DNA from: Lysinibacillus sp. PLM2
GTDB lineage: Bacteria; Bacillota; Bacilli; Bacillales_A; Planococcaceae
Assembly (NCBI GenBank): GCA_023168345.1
Contig: AP025689.1
Location: 1,858,001 to 1,922,000 of the forward strand
Reading direction: 5' to 3'
Length of the DNA stretch: 64,000 nt
Position 1 is the stretch's first letter. The number at the start of each line of letters is the position of its first letter. The notes under the pieces are model-generated. The model did not search any database, was not told where the DNA came from, and saw nothing but the letters and a program-made list of their open reading frames with translations. Shown in pieces: positions 1-8,069 of this stretch. The position numbers and the translations under genes are program-made.

Positions 1-539
1 TCGTTGGTGCGACGATTATGGTATTAACACAAATTGTTATGGTGGCAATTATGACCATGACACCAGTTCATATGATGCATCATGGTCATGGCTTAGGAGA
101 AGTGGGTCTAGTCATTGGATTTCATGTTGGTTCAATGTATTTGCCATCATTATTTACAGGCATTTTAGTTGATAAGATTGGTCGTATTCCAATGGCAATT
201 GCATCTGGAACGACATTACTGCTTGCGGGACTAGTTGCAGCACTTGCACCTGGTGATTCCATGATGTTCTTAATCATCGCATTATCTTTACTTGGTTTAG
301 GTTGGAATTTTGGTTTAATAAGCGGCACTACATTAATTGTAGATTCAACTGATGCTTCAAATCGTGCAAAAATTCAAGGGACAGTGGATGTCTTAATTGC
401 GCTTTCGGGTGCAGCAGGAGGCGTGATGTCAGGCGTAATTGTGGCAATGTCTAGTTATTCATCATTGTCTTTGATTGGAGGTATACTTTCCCTATTGCTT
501 ATTCCTGTTGTGTTCTGGACACGTAGTAAAGGTAAATAA
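1..539 (+). CDS. MFS transporter, C-terminal part (cut by window edge)
   Basis: The reading frame is open from the first bases and ends with TAA at 539, so this is the C-terminal part of a larger protein. It holds about five hydrophobic helices. A charged turn, VDKIGRIPMA, lies between two of them and matches the G-x-x-x-D-(K/R)-x-G-R-(K/R) loop signature of the major facilitator superfamily; the following segment is rich in Gly and Ser, as in late MFS helices. The family exports or imports small solutes by proton antiport or symport. Substrate cannot be read. The Met at 18 is probably internal. A terminator hairpin follows directly at 546. Confidence 0.75.
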   Translation, partial: VGATIMVLTQIVMVAIMTMTPVHMMHHGHGLGEVGLVIGFHVGSMYLPSLFTGILVDKIGRIPMAIASGTTLLLAGLVAALAPGDSMMFLIIALSLLGLGWNFGLISGTTLIVDSTDASNRAKIQGTVDVLIALSGAAGGVMSGVIVAMSSYSSLSLIGGILSLLLIPVVFWTRSKGK

Positions 540-545
540 TTAAAG

Positions 546-583
546 AGCATTGATTCCATTTACTGGATATCAATGCTTTTTTT
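546..583 (+). terminator. Rho-independent terminator after the MFS gene
   Basis: A 9-bp perfect stem (AGCATTGAT paired with ATCAATGCT) with a 14-nt loop is followed by seven T. It lies 6 bases after the MFS stop codon. Confidence 0.85.
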
Positions 584-642
584 CTGTAAAAAAAAATTAC
601 AAATAGTAATATTTTTCAATTGTTTTAGTAACAATAATAGTG

Positions 643-679
643 TACGATACATAGTATAAGACGAATACTGTACGTCGTA
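643..679. promoter_or_regulatory. Imperfect palindrome upstream of padR, candidate operator
   Basis: Two 15-nt arms, TACGATACATAGTAT and ATACTGTACGTCGTA, are inverted with 11 of 15 positions matching and a 7-nt centre. The palindrome sits 24 bases before the padR start, overlapping the likely promoter. PadR proteins usually bind such dyads and autoregulate, so this is a plausible self-operator (inference). Confidence 0.4.
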
Positions 680-702
680 TAGTAAAACTGTGAGGTGAAT
701 AC

Positions 703-1047
703 ATGAGTAATTTATTAAATACATTAACAACCGAGCTTAGGAGAGGGACGTTGACTTTAGCAGTTTTAAGCCAATTGCGTAGCCCTCAGTACGGATATTC
801 GCTTGTTCAGTTACTAGAGGAGTCAGGTATTGCTATTGATCAAAGTACATTATATCCATTGTTACGACGTTTAGAAAAACAAGAATTGGTTTCAAGTAGT
901 TGGGATACATCTGAAAGCAGACCAAGGAAGTACTATGTTTTAAGTGAATATGGGGAAGAAATTTTCTTGCAGTTAAGGACTGAATGGTTTAAAAGTTCAA
1001 AGGAGCTTAATAGATTATTAAAGGAGGAAGATGATGGATCTAATTAA
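703..1047 (+). CDS. PadR family transcriptional regulator
   Basis: A 114-aa winged-helix protein. Residues about 12-85 carry the PadR pattern: a first helix with RRGTLTLAVLSQL, then YGYSLVQLL, then the recognition segment IDQSTLYPLLRRLEKQELV and a wing around SRPRKYYVLSEYG. The length is that of the short PadR class with one C-terminal dimerisation helix. The start follows GAGGTG with good spacing. It overlaps the next gene, a HAAS/DUF1700 membrane protein. This pairing is very common in Firmicutes and suggests that the regulator controls its own operon in response to an envelope or antibiotic signal. The ligand is unknown. Confidence 0.9.
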   Translation: MSNLLNTLTTELRRGTLTLAVLSQLRSPQYGYSLVQLLEESGIAIDQSTLYPLLRRLEKQELVSSSWDTSESRPRKYYVLSEYGEEIFLQLRTEWFKSSKELNRLLKEEDDGSN

Positions 1048-2032
1048 CATATATATACAGGAAGTTACTCGAAGACTACCTGAAAAAAATCGTGAGGATA
1101 TAGCTCTTGAGTTAAGGTCGACTATTGAGGATATGCTTCCGAATGATTACAACGAGGAAGATGTATACGCAGTTCTTGAGAAATTAGGAAATCCAGTTGC
1201 GTTGGCAAATGGTTATCGCGATCAGCCCACTCATCTGATTGGCCCACGTTATTTCGATATCTATATAACTTTACTTAAGCTTATTTTACCAATCGTTATC
1301 GTGATATCTCTTATATCAATGTTTATCGAATATCTAACTGGAATTACTGAAGAAGAAGCGCTCATAAATGTAATAATTGATGTTTTTTCTTTCGGAGTAT
1401 GGAAAATTATTGAAACAGGAATACATGTATTTTTCTGGTTAACAGTCGTGTTTGCCATCTTAGAAAGAACTGACACTGACAAAGGTGCACAACCATTAAC
1501 AATAAGTCTTGAAAAATGGACTCCTGATGATTTAAAAAATGTTACGTATATTCCTAAGAAAAAAGCCATTTCAAAAGTAGAGATTTTTGGTAGTCTGTTG
1601 TGGACGGCTATTTGGGGAACAGTTTACTTTAACGCAAATCACTTAATGGGTGTGTATGAGGGCGGTGGTGGTAGACTTGAGTTTGTTACACCAGCATTGA
1701 ATCAGGGGGTGTTAGTTCAATATTGGCCACTCATCTTGATATCTATAGGTTTTGAAATAGCATTGGCGATTTATAAATTAATGAAAAGACAGTGGACTAA
1801 AACGTTGGCAATTTGGAATGCAATACTTCAGTTATTTGTGAGTATACTATTTATTATGATTATTACAAATCCTAATTTGATGGAAAAAGATTTTATTTCA
1901 TATATGACGAATTTATTTTCTATCTCTGATGTCCAATTAAAAGGATGGATCATTTACGGTGGAATTTTCATCTTCATCGTATCAGCAGCTATTAGTGCGT
2001 ACGATGGTTTTCGGAAGGCAAGAGCGAGCTAG
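1034..2032 (+). CDS. HAAS/DUF1700 domain membrane protein
   Basis: 332 aa. The first ~70 residues form a cytosolic helical domain (EVTRRLPEKNREDIALELRS, then YNEEDVYAVLEKLGNPVALA), the HAAS/DUF1700 module usually encoded beside PadR. It is followed by about five membrane segments (around residues 80-100, 120-145, 190-205, 235-255, 265-285 and 305-325; exact number uncertain). ATG at 1034 is preferred over ATG at 1031 because AGGAGG (1022-1027) is 6 nt from the former and only 3 nt from the latter. It overlaps padR by 14 bases, so the two are translationally coupled. Role probably envelope-linked signalling; no enzymatic motif is visible. Confidence 0.8.
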   Translation: MDLINIYIQEVTRRLPEKNREDIALELRSTIEDMLPNDYNEEDVYAVLEKLGNPVALANGYRDQPTHLIGPRYFDIYITLLKLILPIVIVISLISMFIEYLTGITEEEALINVIIDVFSFGVWKIIETGIHVFFWLTVVFAILERTDTDKGAQPLTISLEKWTPDDLKNVTYIPKKKAISKVEIFGSLLWTAIWGTVYFNANHLMGVYEGGGGRLEFVTPALNQGVLVQYWPLILISIGFEIALAIYKLMKRQWTKTLAIWNAILQLFVSILFIMIITNPNLMEKDFISYMTNLFSISDVQLKGWIIYGGIFIFIVSAAISAYDGFRKARAS

Positions 2033-2122
2033 GAATAAATTTGTGAATCAAGTTTTAAGTATTAATGAAAATAATTTTATTAATATTAAAATCGGAAGTA
2101 TTTTCAGATATGCATTATAAAT

Positions 2123-2154
2123 AAAAAAGAAGAGCATAGTAGCTCTTCTTTTTT
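2123..2154. terminator. Bidirectional terminator
   Basis: A perfect 13-bp stem, AAAAAAGAAGAGC with GCTCTTCTTTTTT, and a 6-nt loop. It can end the padR operon on the plus strand and the old ACR3 gene on the minus strand; the ACR3 stop codon overlaps its edge. Confidence 0.85.
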
Positions 2155-2652
2155 ATATGAATATTTTCGATTTTCTAATCGCTAGTAAAATATGTGAAAT
2201 AATTGTAAGTACAGGTAATTCAATTAAGGGACCAATAATTAATGCTAAAGCTATTAATGGCTGTTCAGGGAGAGCAGTAACTACAATTGCTAATGCTATT
2301 GGTGAATTTCTTTGCGATAATAGTTAATTAAGACTTACAGTTTCCTCATAATTAAAATTCAAAATTTTCCCTATAGTTTGGGCGACTACAAAATTGATGA
2401 TAAAAAATAATAATAAGGTATTAATAATAAGTAAATTACTTCAAGGTTCATCATTAAGTGTGCCCCTTCCAGAGGCAAATATTGCGATAATTGCTAATGA
2501 CAAGTATCCAATTTGAGTTAAGCAATAAGTGCACTAATTTATTTTCAAAGGAACTTTGTTTATTTCGAAATATTAAACGTGTTAAGCTTGCTAATATAAA
2601 TGGTACAAATAAGAATATTACAACACTTTCATATAATAAAGTATATTAACAA
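2153..2652 (-). pseudogene. Decayed C-terminal half of an ACR3-type arsenite efflux permease
   Basis: Reading the minus strand in pieces gives clear ACR3 (arsenical resistance-3) sequence. The end reads [20 protein letters not shown], then [15 protein letters not shown], finishing with a TAA at 2153. Upstream pieces in other frames read FFIINFVVAQTIGKILNFNY and, further up, VVIFLFVPFILASLTRLIF. These match the ACR3 C-terminal half in order, but with frame changes between pieces and stop codons, and the N-terminal half is absent. A functional ACR3 of about 350 residues exports arsenite. This is therefore a relic, not a gene. No arsR or arsC remains beside it. Identification rests on the very characteristic [19 protein letters not shown] stretch. 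Confidence 0.75.
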
Positions 2653-2738
2653 AATTATATAGTCAATTTTTAAAATAATATTTATTAATAAAGATATATC
2701 CGTATTTTAAGCAATGGAAGTTAAGGAGATTTAAAAAA

Positions 2739-3242
2739 TTGGTTTATTTTATAGATTTTATTTTATTAGGAATAGTATATGTTTTCTTAATTCGAAAATG
2801 GATAAGGGTAAAGGAAAGAGAGCGTTTAATGCTCCGTTCAATAATGTATTTTTATATGGTGTTGGTACTATATGTTACTGTGATGCCTTTCACTATCCCT
2901 TTTAGCGGTACAAACGATTGGTTTATGGAGACTGCTAATTTTCTGCCCTTTAGAGATTTAAGGTTAAGGTATGATGGTGCAGTTCGGGAGATTTATTTAA
3001 ACATCCTCATGATGTTTCCCTTTGGTATATTATTTCCTCTTATTAAACAGAAGGGTTTCATTAAAACAGTTTTTGCAACCTTTCTTTTTAGCTTTTTTAT
3101 CGAAAGCTACCAATTGTTGAGTGTATGGTGGAACGGTGTACAAATGAGGATTTTTGACGTAACGGATTTGATAACGAATTCACTAGGAGGAGCACTAGGA
3201 TATATTGCATATAAAATATTCAGAGCTATGGTTAGAAAGTAA
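2739..3242 (+). CDS. VanZ-like family membrane protein
   Basis: 167 aa with about four membrane segments. The VanZ pattern is visible: a first helix, VMPFTIP, then a conserved loop ANFLPFRDL, the helix NILMMFPFGILFPL, FLFSFFIESYQLL and finally FDVTDLITNSLGGALGY. VanZ proteins give low-level teicoplanin resistance in enterococci, but most homologues have no assigned function and are probably envelope proteins. The start is TTG at 2739, nine bases after AAGGAGA; no ATG fits as well. The gene stands alone, downstream of the ACR3 relic and before the promoter of the mevalonate-type operon. Confidence 0.85.
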   Translation: MVYFIDFILLGIVYVFLIRKWIRVKERERLMLRSIMYFYMVLVLYVTVMPFTIPFSGTNDWFMETANFLPFRDLRLRYDGAVREIYLNILMMFPFGILFPLIKQKGFIKTVFATFLFSFFIESYQLLSVWWNGVQMRIFDVTDLITNSLGGALGYIAYKIFRAMVRK

Positions 3243-3335
3243 GCTGTTTATTTTGTATAAAGTTTTAAGAACAACTAATGAGTCGAGTGACTAGAATGTT
3301 TTTTTAAGTTAAAAAACGAAATATTGAGAATATTA

Positions 3336-3364
3336 TTGACTTAAGCCAGAATTTATCGTAATAT
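3336..3364 (+). promoter_or_regulatory. Sigma-A-type promoter of the HMG-CoA reductase operon
   Basis: TTGACT (3336-3341) and TAATAT (3359-3364) are separated by exactly 17 bases. Transcription would begin near 3371, giving a ~325-nt leader before the first gene. Confidence 0.65.
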
Positions 3365-3384
3365 TTGTTTATGATATAAAATTC

Positions 3385-3516
3385 ATAAGTCGCAAGTTTT
3401 AAATAGTAAGGGGAAGTAACTCTCTTCTTACAAACCTTTAAGACTTAGTGCAGCAATATGAAAACAAATAGATATCTATTTGTTTCATACTCGCATGCGC
3501 TAAGTCTTTTATTTAT
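3385..3516 (+). promoter_or_regulatory. Structured leader with terminator/antiterminator, riboswitch-like
   Basis: The end is a long terminator hairpin: AAGACTTAG (3440-3448) pairs with CTAAGTCTT (3500-3508), with inner paired segments up to an apical stem ATGAAA-CAAATAG/CTATTTGTTTCAT, then a T-rich run. The 5' arm of that hairpin (GACTTA, 3442-3447) can instead pair with TAAGTC at 3386-3391. That would enclose about 50 nt containing a small hairpin GTAAG...CTTAC (3406-3431) and would free the terminator's other half. This mutually exclusive arrangement is how riboswitches and attenuators work. I cannot match the enclosed ~50 nt to a known class. The GGGGAAGTA stretch is only faintly like the yybP-ykoY box. 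Confidence 0.5.
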
Positions 3517-3696
3517 TTTAAGAGATTTGTAAATTGCTACTTAGTGTGAAATACATAATTACTTTTCTAAATGGATTTATAGAGTTTTCCCAAAATTGTT
3601 ATTTCTAATTATGTACAACAATAAAATGGAGCATTATCAAATTTAAAGTACAGCTTCAAATGAATGAAAAGTTGTACGGATAAGGAGAGTGTGAAA

Positions 3697-4965
3697 ATGG
3701 AGTCTTCAAGAATTAAGGGTTTCTTTAAACTATCGATTGAAGAACGATTTGAAATTGTAACGATGGATAAAGGCTTAACGGAAGAAGAAAAAGCAATTCT
3801 ATCCGGTAAGGCACCTTTACCAATGTCGTTGGCAAATTCTATGGTGGAAAATGTGATAGGACAATTTAGTTTACCGATAGGAATTGCAGCAAATTTTAAA
3901 GTAAATGGGAAAGACGTTTTCATTCCGATGGCAACTGAAGAGCCTTCAGTTATTGCGGCTGCAAGCAATGCTGCGCGGACTTCCTATGATTTAGGAGGAA
4001 TTTTTACTTCTTCAACAGGCTCCATCATGAGAGGACAAGTACAGGTTTTGGATGTTGTGGACCCTCACGCAGCAAAGTCAAGAATCTATGAAAATAAAGA
4101 TAAAATCATTGAAACATGTAATTTGAAGGATCCAACTCTTGTGCAGCTTGGTGGAGGAGTAAAAGATGTAGAAGTACATCTTATTAATACTGTGAAAGAA
4201 ACAATGCTTGTCATTCATTTAATCGTTGATACAAAGGATGCAATGGGTGCAAATGCAGTTAACACAATGGCTGAACATGTATCACCTTTAATCGAAAAAA
4301 TAACTGGTGGTCGAGTTGTATTACGTATCATTACTAATTTAGCAGATAAGCGTTTAATCCGCGCAAGAGGTGTATTTTCAACGAGGGATCTTGGTGGAGA
4401 AGAGGTTGTTAAAAATATAGTAAGCGCCTATGAATTTGCTGATGCAGATCCTTATCGTGCTGCAACGCATAATAAGGGAATAATGAATGGAATTACTTCC
4501 GTTGTCCTTGCAACTGGTAATGATACGAGAGCGATAGAGGCTGGCGCTCATTCCTATGCGGCAAGAACTGGAAGATACCGTTCACTAACTACATGGGAAG
4601 TAAATCATGAAGGAAATTTAGTTGGTTCCATCGAGTTACCAATGGCGGTTGGAATCGTTGGAGGAGCAACTAAATCACATCCTGTAGCAAAAGCGGCTTT
4701 AAAGATAATGGGTGTTACATCCTCTGAACAATTAGCCGGAATGATCGCAGCGGTAGGGTTAGCAGAAAATTTAGCAAGCTTACGTGCTTTGTCAGCAGAA
4801 GGTATTCAATCGGGACATATGCGATTACATGCAAAAAATTTGTCCTTAATGGCTGGTGCCACTTTTGAAAATATAGATTTAATTGTACAAAAAGCCTTTG
4901 AGGAAAAAGATATTCGATTTGATCGAATTCTTGAAATTACAAAAGAAATTCAAAAGGAGGGGTGA
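3697..4965 (+). CDS. mvaA: Class II (degradative-type) hydroxymethylglutaryl-CoA reductase
   Basis: 422 aa, the usual length of class II HMG-CoA reductases, which interconvert HMG-CoA and mevalonate with NAD(P)(H). The catalytic set is complete: Glu82 in the TEEPSVIAAASNAA motif, Lys260 in HNKGIMNG, Asp276 in GNDTR and His374 in SGHMRLH. The Lys-Asp and Asp-His spacings (16 and 98) equal those of the Pseudomonas mevalonii enzyme as I know it. The nucleotide-binding DAMGANAVN motif is at 181-189. Start: ATG 3697 follows AAGGAG by nine bases; an in-frame ATG at 3664 precedes that ribosome site and is rejected. First gene of an operon with a TctA-like permease. Most Bacillales make isoprenoids by the MEP route, so a catabolic role is more likely than a biosynthetic one (inference). 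No HMG-CoA lyase lies nearby. Confidence 0.93.
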   Translation: MESSRIKGFFKLSIEERFEIVTMDKGLTEEEKAILSGKAPLPMSLANSMVENVIGQFSLPIGIAANFKVNGKDVFIPMATEEPSVIAAASNAARTSYDLGGIFTSSTGSIMRGQVQVLDVVDPHAAKSRIYENKDKIIETCNLKDPTLVQLGGGVKDVEVHLINTVKETMLVIHLIVDTKDAMGANAVNTMAEHVSPLIEKITGGRVVLRIITNLADKRLIRARGVFSTRDLGGEEVVKNIVSAYEFADADPYRAATHNKGIMNGITSVVLATGNDTRAIEAGAHSYAARTGRYRSLTTWEVNHEGNLVGSIELPMAVGIVGGATKSHPVAKAALKIMGVTSSEQLAGMIAAVGLAENLASLRALSAEGIQSGHMRLHAKNLSLMAGATFENIDLIVQKAFEEKDIRFDRILEITKEIQKEG

Positions 4966-4968
4966 GTC

Positions 4969-5421
4969 ATGGTTTCACAAATAGATAAAAAGAAACCTGA
5001 GCTTGAAGAGTCTAAGGGGGAACATAAAGAGCAATATGTTGAAATTTTAGGTGACACCATTTCTGGAAACCAATTAATTACAGCCATTATTTTTAGTGTT
5101 TTAATCAGTTTGGCTGGATTTTTAATTGGTCAGTGGATTTTCCCACAAATAGCAGATGAGCAAATGGTAGATTCCTATTCTTTGTTGTTAGGGATTGCGG
5201 GTACAGTGATCATGCTTGTTATTAATTCATTTATTTTTAGACCAAAAAGAATATTAGTAGATGAAGAAATTTCGTATGAAAACATGGAAGAAGTGTTTAG
5301 TAGTTTACAGCTAGACATTGATGAAGAGCTCCGCTTAATTGAAGAAGATCCTACTACGAAAAAGGAACTAGAAGATTTAGGCGTTTTATCGATTTTCAAC
5401 AGTAAAAGGAAGGGGGATTAA
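4969..5421 (+). CDS. Small membrane protein of the mevalonate-type operon, unknown function
   Basis: 150 aa. A charged N-terminus of ~35 residues is followed by two membrane segments (about 37-60 and 70-90) and an acidic cytosolic tail of ~55 residues (EEVFSSLQLDIDEELRLIEE). It begins three bases after the HMG-CoA reductase stop, with GGAGGGG as ribosome site, and ends three bases before the TctA-like gene. The position between enzyme and permease suggests an accessory subunit of the transporter. It takes the place where tripartite tricarboxylate systems have TctB, but it is shorter, with two rather than four helices, and I see no TctB similarity. I do not recognise the family. Confidence 0.75.
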   Translation: MVSQIDKKKPELEESKGEHKEQYVEILGDTISGNQLITAIIFSVLISLAGFLIGQWIFPQIADEQMVDSYSLLLGIAGTVIMLVINSFIFRPKRILVDEEISYENMEEVFSSLQLDIDEELRLIEEDPTTKKELEDLGVLSIFNSKRKGD

Positions 5422-5424
5422 CAG

Positions 5425-6780
5425 ATGAGCGTTTTTATCATTGCATTTTTACTTGCAGTTCTTGGCGGTGTATTGTTTTCGATTCTTGGTTTTATTTCTG
5501 GTACCGATGAAACTGCAACCCTTGTCCCAACAACATTAATTGTCGTTCTATTAGGCGCTCCTCCTGAAGGTGTTCTTGCATTTTTCTTAGCGGCAGTACT
5601 TGCAAAGCATTTAACCCATTCGGTACCTACTGCGTTAATGGGTATTCCAGGTGACACATTAGCTGTTCCTTTACTTGACCATGCAACAACTCTTAGACGT
5701 ATGGGGATGCCCCATGTAGCATTGAGAAAAATGCTTTCAGGTGGAATTATCGGTGCATTTATCGCTTTACCAACAGCAGTATTATTAGGACAATTTTTAG
5801 GTCAATTTGCAGATTTCTTCACAGCATCATCCGGAATTATCTTTACGTTAGCAGCAGTTTTAATTGCATATTTTTCTAAAGGGAAATGGGCAAGTGTATT
5901 AGTTATTATACCTTTTGCATTTTTCATTAAAAGTGTGGACCAACTTACTTTTGCAGCATTAGATCATCATTTATCTATTAACTTTTTCCTAGGAATTGCA
6001 GTTGGGCCTATGGTTTATGATATTTTAATTGCAGCTTCTTCAAGTGCGAGGTTGAATGTGCTACGAGATAAGCCAAAAGAATATCATCTGGCTCCTGAAA
6101 CAAAATCATGGAAAGGCTATTTTCCCAATCCATTTAAAATTTTAACGAAACTTCAAAAGATACTTACAGCTATAGCGACTTTTATATCATCTCTAACATT
6201 TGTTTTTAGTCCAGTTGGAATGACGTCGTTAATGGGGGAAGCTGTTGGTTCACGTATAAAAGGGGCATATAAGAAATCGACAACAAGTCTTTCAGTCATG
6301 AATGGTGTAACAGAATCAACTTATATTGCTGAAGCACTTATTCCATTAATTGCATTCGGTATTCCATTAAGTCCAGTTGCACTTGGACCTGCAGCAGCAT
6401 TATTTAATGCACCTCCTGTGTTTACAACAGAGCCGATTAATAATCTGCATAGTTATTTAACATCATGGGACTTCTTTATTTTCGGTTTAATCGGAATTAC
6501 TGTTGCATCATTGATTGCATATCCATTTACAATGAACTATGCGCGTAAAGCAGCTGTATTAGTAATGAAACTTGTAAGTCAAGAAGCCATTGTTGCAATG
6601 TTCCTAGGTTTAACGACTTTATTAGCATTTTATGAAGCAGGATTTACTGGCGTAATTTTAACATTTACTGTTGCTATTGTCGGTGGATTATTAAACCGCG
6701 TATTAGGTTTTGGAGCGGGCGCACAATTCATGGTTTACTATGCATCTGGATTTATTACTTTACAACTTTTCGGAATTTAA
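5425..6780 (+). CDS. TctA-like permease, candidate mevalonate/carboxylate transporter
   Basis: 451 aa and very hydrophobic (about 10-12 helices). It has TctA family features: an early G-rich motif with PTTLIVVLLGAPPEGVLAF, then ALMGIPGDTLAVPLLDH, which corresponds to the conserved GIPGxxxA segment, and a repeated half near GVTESTYIAEALIPLIAFGIP. TctA proteins are the large membrane subunit of tripartite tricarboxylate transporters, normally working with TctB and a periplasmic-type binding protein TctC. No TctC is present here, so this is an atypical or binding-protein-independent version. Its operon partner suggests that the substrate is mevalonate or a related hydroxy acid (inference). A terminator follows 14 bases after the stop. 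Confidence 0.8.
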   Translation: MSVFIIAFLLAVLGGVLFSILGFISGTDETATLVPTTLIVVLLGAPPEGVLAFFLAAVLAKHLTHSVPTALMGIPGDTLAVPLLDHATTLRRMGMPHVALRKMLSGGIIGAFIALPTAVLLGQFLGQFADFFTASSGIIFTLAAVLIAYFSKGKWASVLVIIPFAFFIKSVDQLTFAALDHHLSINFFLGIAVGPMVYDILIAASSSARLNVLRDKPKEYHLAPETKSWKGYFPNPFKILTKLQKILTAIATFISSLTFVFSPVGMTSLMGEAVGSRIKGAYKKSTTSLSVMNGVTESTYIAEALIPLIAFGIPLSPVALGPAAALFNAPPVFTTEPINNLHSYLTSWDFFIFGLIGITVASLIAYPFTMNYARKAAVLVMKLVSQEAIVAMFLGLTTLLAFYEAGFTGVILTFTVAIVGGLLNRVLGFGAGAQFMVYYASGFITLQLFGI

Positions 6781-6794
6781 GTTTACAAATTATC

Positions 6795-6837
6795 ACCTCC
6801 TAGTAATGAAAAATTATTAGGAGGTTTATTTTTATTT
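6795..6837 (+). terminator. Terminator of the HMG-CoA reductase operon
   Basis: ACCTCCTAGTAAT (6795-6807) pairs with ATTATTAGGAGGT (6813-6825) with one mismatch, followed by a T-rich run. Confidence 0.85.
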
Positions 6838-7012
6838 AAAAGGGAGTTAATGGAGGGGGATTTAAGAGATTTGAAGAAACTTTAAACTTGCAGTAAAGAC
6901 CTGTTCGAAATTTATTTTGGGCAAATTTGAATATGGTTTGAGAAAATAGAGGAAACTTTTATTGTTCATGTATAGAATTAGTTAATTTATCGAAATGAGG
7001 AGCTTCAGAAAT

Positions 7013-7516
7013 ATGCTGATGGACCATTTGATTTTGGTAGCAATGTGGCTGTTCGGCTTTGTTGGAATGATTCTGTTTATCCCACGAAAAGATCTACGTA
7101 AGGGATTCTTGGCACTTATGATGTTTCAATCAATCATCTGGCTTTGTGATATGTTTAGTTTTAAATATGGATTGTTAAGTGCGCCTATCCGCATATTCCC
7201 GAAAGCGACAGATCTCGCAATTACGATCAATAATTTTTTTTATCCTGTATTATTTTCCATATATTATGTCTATAAGAATGTAGTAAAGGGTCTATGGGCA
7301 AGATTTATCTACTTTTTTGTTTGGATTTCTATTATCACTTTGTTTGATAATGCTATTGCAAGATATACAGATTTATTAGAATATGGATACTTAACTTGGT
7401 ATGGAATGTGGATTTACATTGCGTTACTCTTTTACGTGAGCCAAAACTTATGTAATTGGTTTTTTAAGGACGAATCATTGTTTACAGCGGAGCGATTGGA
7501 ATCGAATGAGAATTGA
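7013..7516 (+). CDS. CBO0543-like membrane protein, copy 1
   Basis: 167 aa with about five membrane helices. It ends in the pattern TDLLEYGYLTWYGMWIYIAL, then CNWFF, which I associate with the CBO0543 family of small Firmicute membrane proteins of unknown function. The start is ATG 7013, placed 10 bases after AGGAG; an in-frame ATG at 6995 overlaps that ribosome site and is rejected. Its last 11 bases overlap the next gene, a diverged paralogue with the same helix layout and the same C-terminal TDLxEY...W motif. The two look like a tandem duplication. Confidence 0.7.
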   Translation: MLMDHLILVAMWLFGFVGMILFIPRKDLRKGFLALMMFQSIIWLCDMFSFKYGLLSAPIRIFPKATDLAITINNFFYPVLFSIYYVYKNVVKGLWARFIYFFVWISIITLFDNAIARYTDLLEYGYLTWYGMWIYIALLFYVSQNLCNWFFKDESLFTAERLESNEN

Positions 7517-7982
7517 ATGGTGGATTTTATTATTTTCATACGTAGTAGGAATAGGAATTCTATTTTTTATCCCGAAAAATAAAATTCGACTTGCAGTAGT
7601 TGCTTTTTTATTTAAACAAGTTATTACTTTTCTTTTTGGACTAGTGGTTGTAGAGTTGGAGCTGATTGATTATCCATTGCGGTTATTCGCTTCAATTAAT
7701 CGGTCAAGTTTCACTTTTGAGTACTTTTTTTTTCCAATATTATGTGCAATTTTTAATGTGTGGTATCCAAATAATCGGAGTATGCTTATCCAATGGGCAT
7801 ATTATGGTGGATTTACATCCATACTGACTATCATGGAAGTGATTATCGAAAAGTATACCGACCTCATCGAATACGTCCACTGGGATTGGTATATCTCTTT
7901 TATTACAATTGGTGTTACTTTTTATTTTACTCGTCTCTTTTGTATATGGTTTTTCGCAAATGGCAAAAGTTGCTCCAGATAA
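7506..7982 (+). CDS. CBO0543-like membrane protein, copy 2
   Basis: 158 aa. The N-terminus (WILLFSYVVGIGILFFIPKN) and C-terminus (EKYTDLIEYVHWDWYISF, then FCIWFF) align with copy 1 upstream over nearly the full length, with conserved FIPK, FFxP and YTDLxEY elements. About five membrane segments. It overlaps copy 1 by 11 bases in another frame, so the two are translationally coupled. A terminator at 8070 ends this pair. No function is known; related proteins are common in spore formers. Confidence 0.7.
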   Translation: MRIEWWILLFSYVVGIGILFFIPKNKIRLAVVAFLFKQVITFLFGLVVVELELIDYPLRLFASINRSSFTFEYFFFPILCAIFNVWYPNNRSMLIQWAYYGGFTSILTIMEVIIEKYTDLIEYVHWDWYISFITIGVTFYFTRLFCIWFFANGKSCSR

Positions 7983-8069
7983 CTTAGCTTAAAAAATAGA
8001 GAATAATTTTTTTCTGACCTATATATTGAAGACTAAAATGATAACAAATCAGCAATTATAGTTTATTTG

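Noticed and set aside
3401-3450. yybP-ykoY (Mn2+) riboswitch in the mvaA leader
   Set aside because: The GGGGAAGTA stretch and CCTTTAAGAC are suggestive, but the enclosed region is only ~50 nt, the second conserved loop is missing, and the downstream gene is not a metal transporter.
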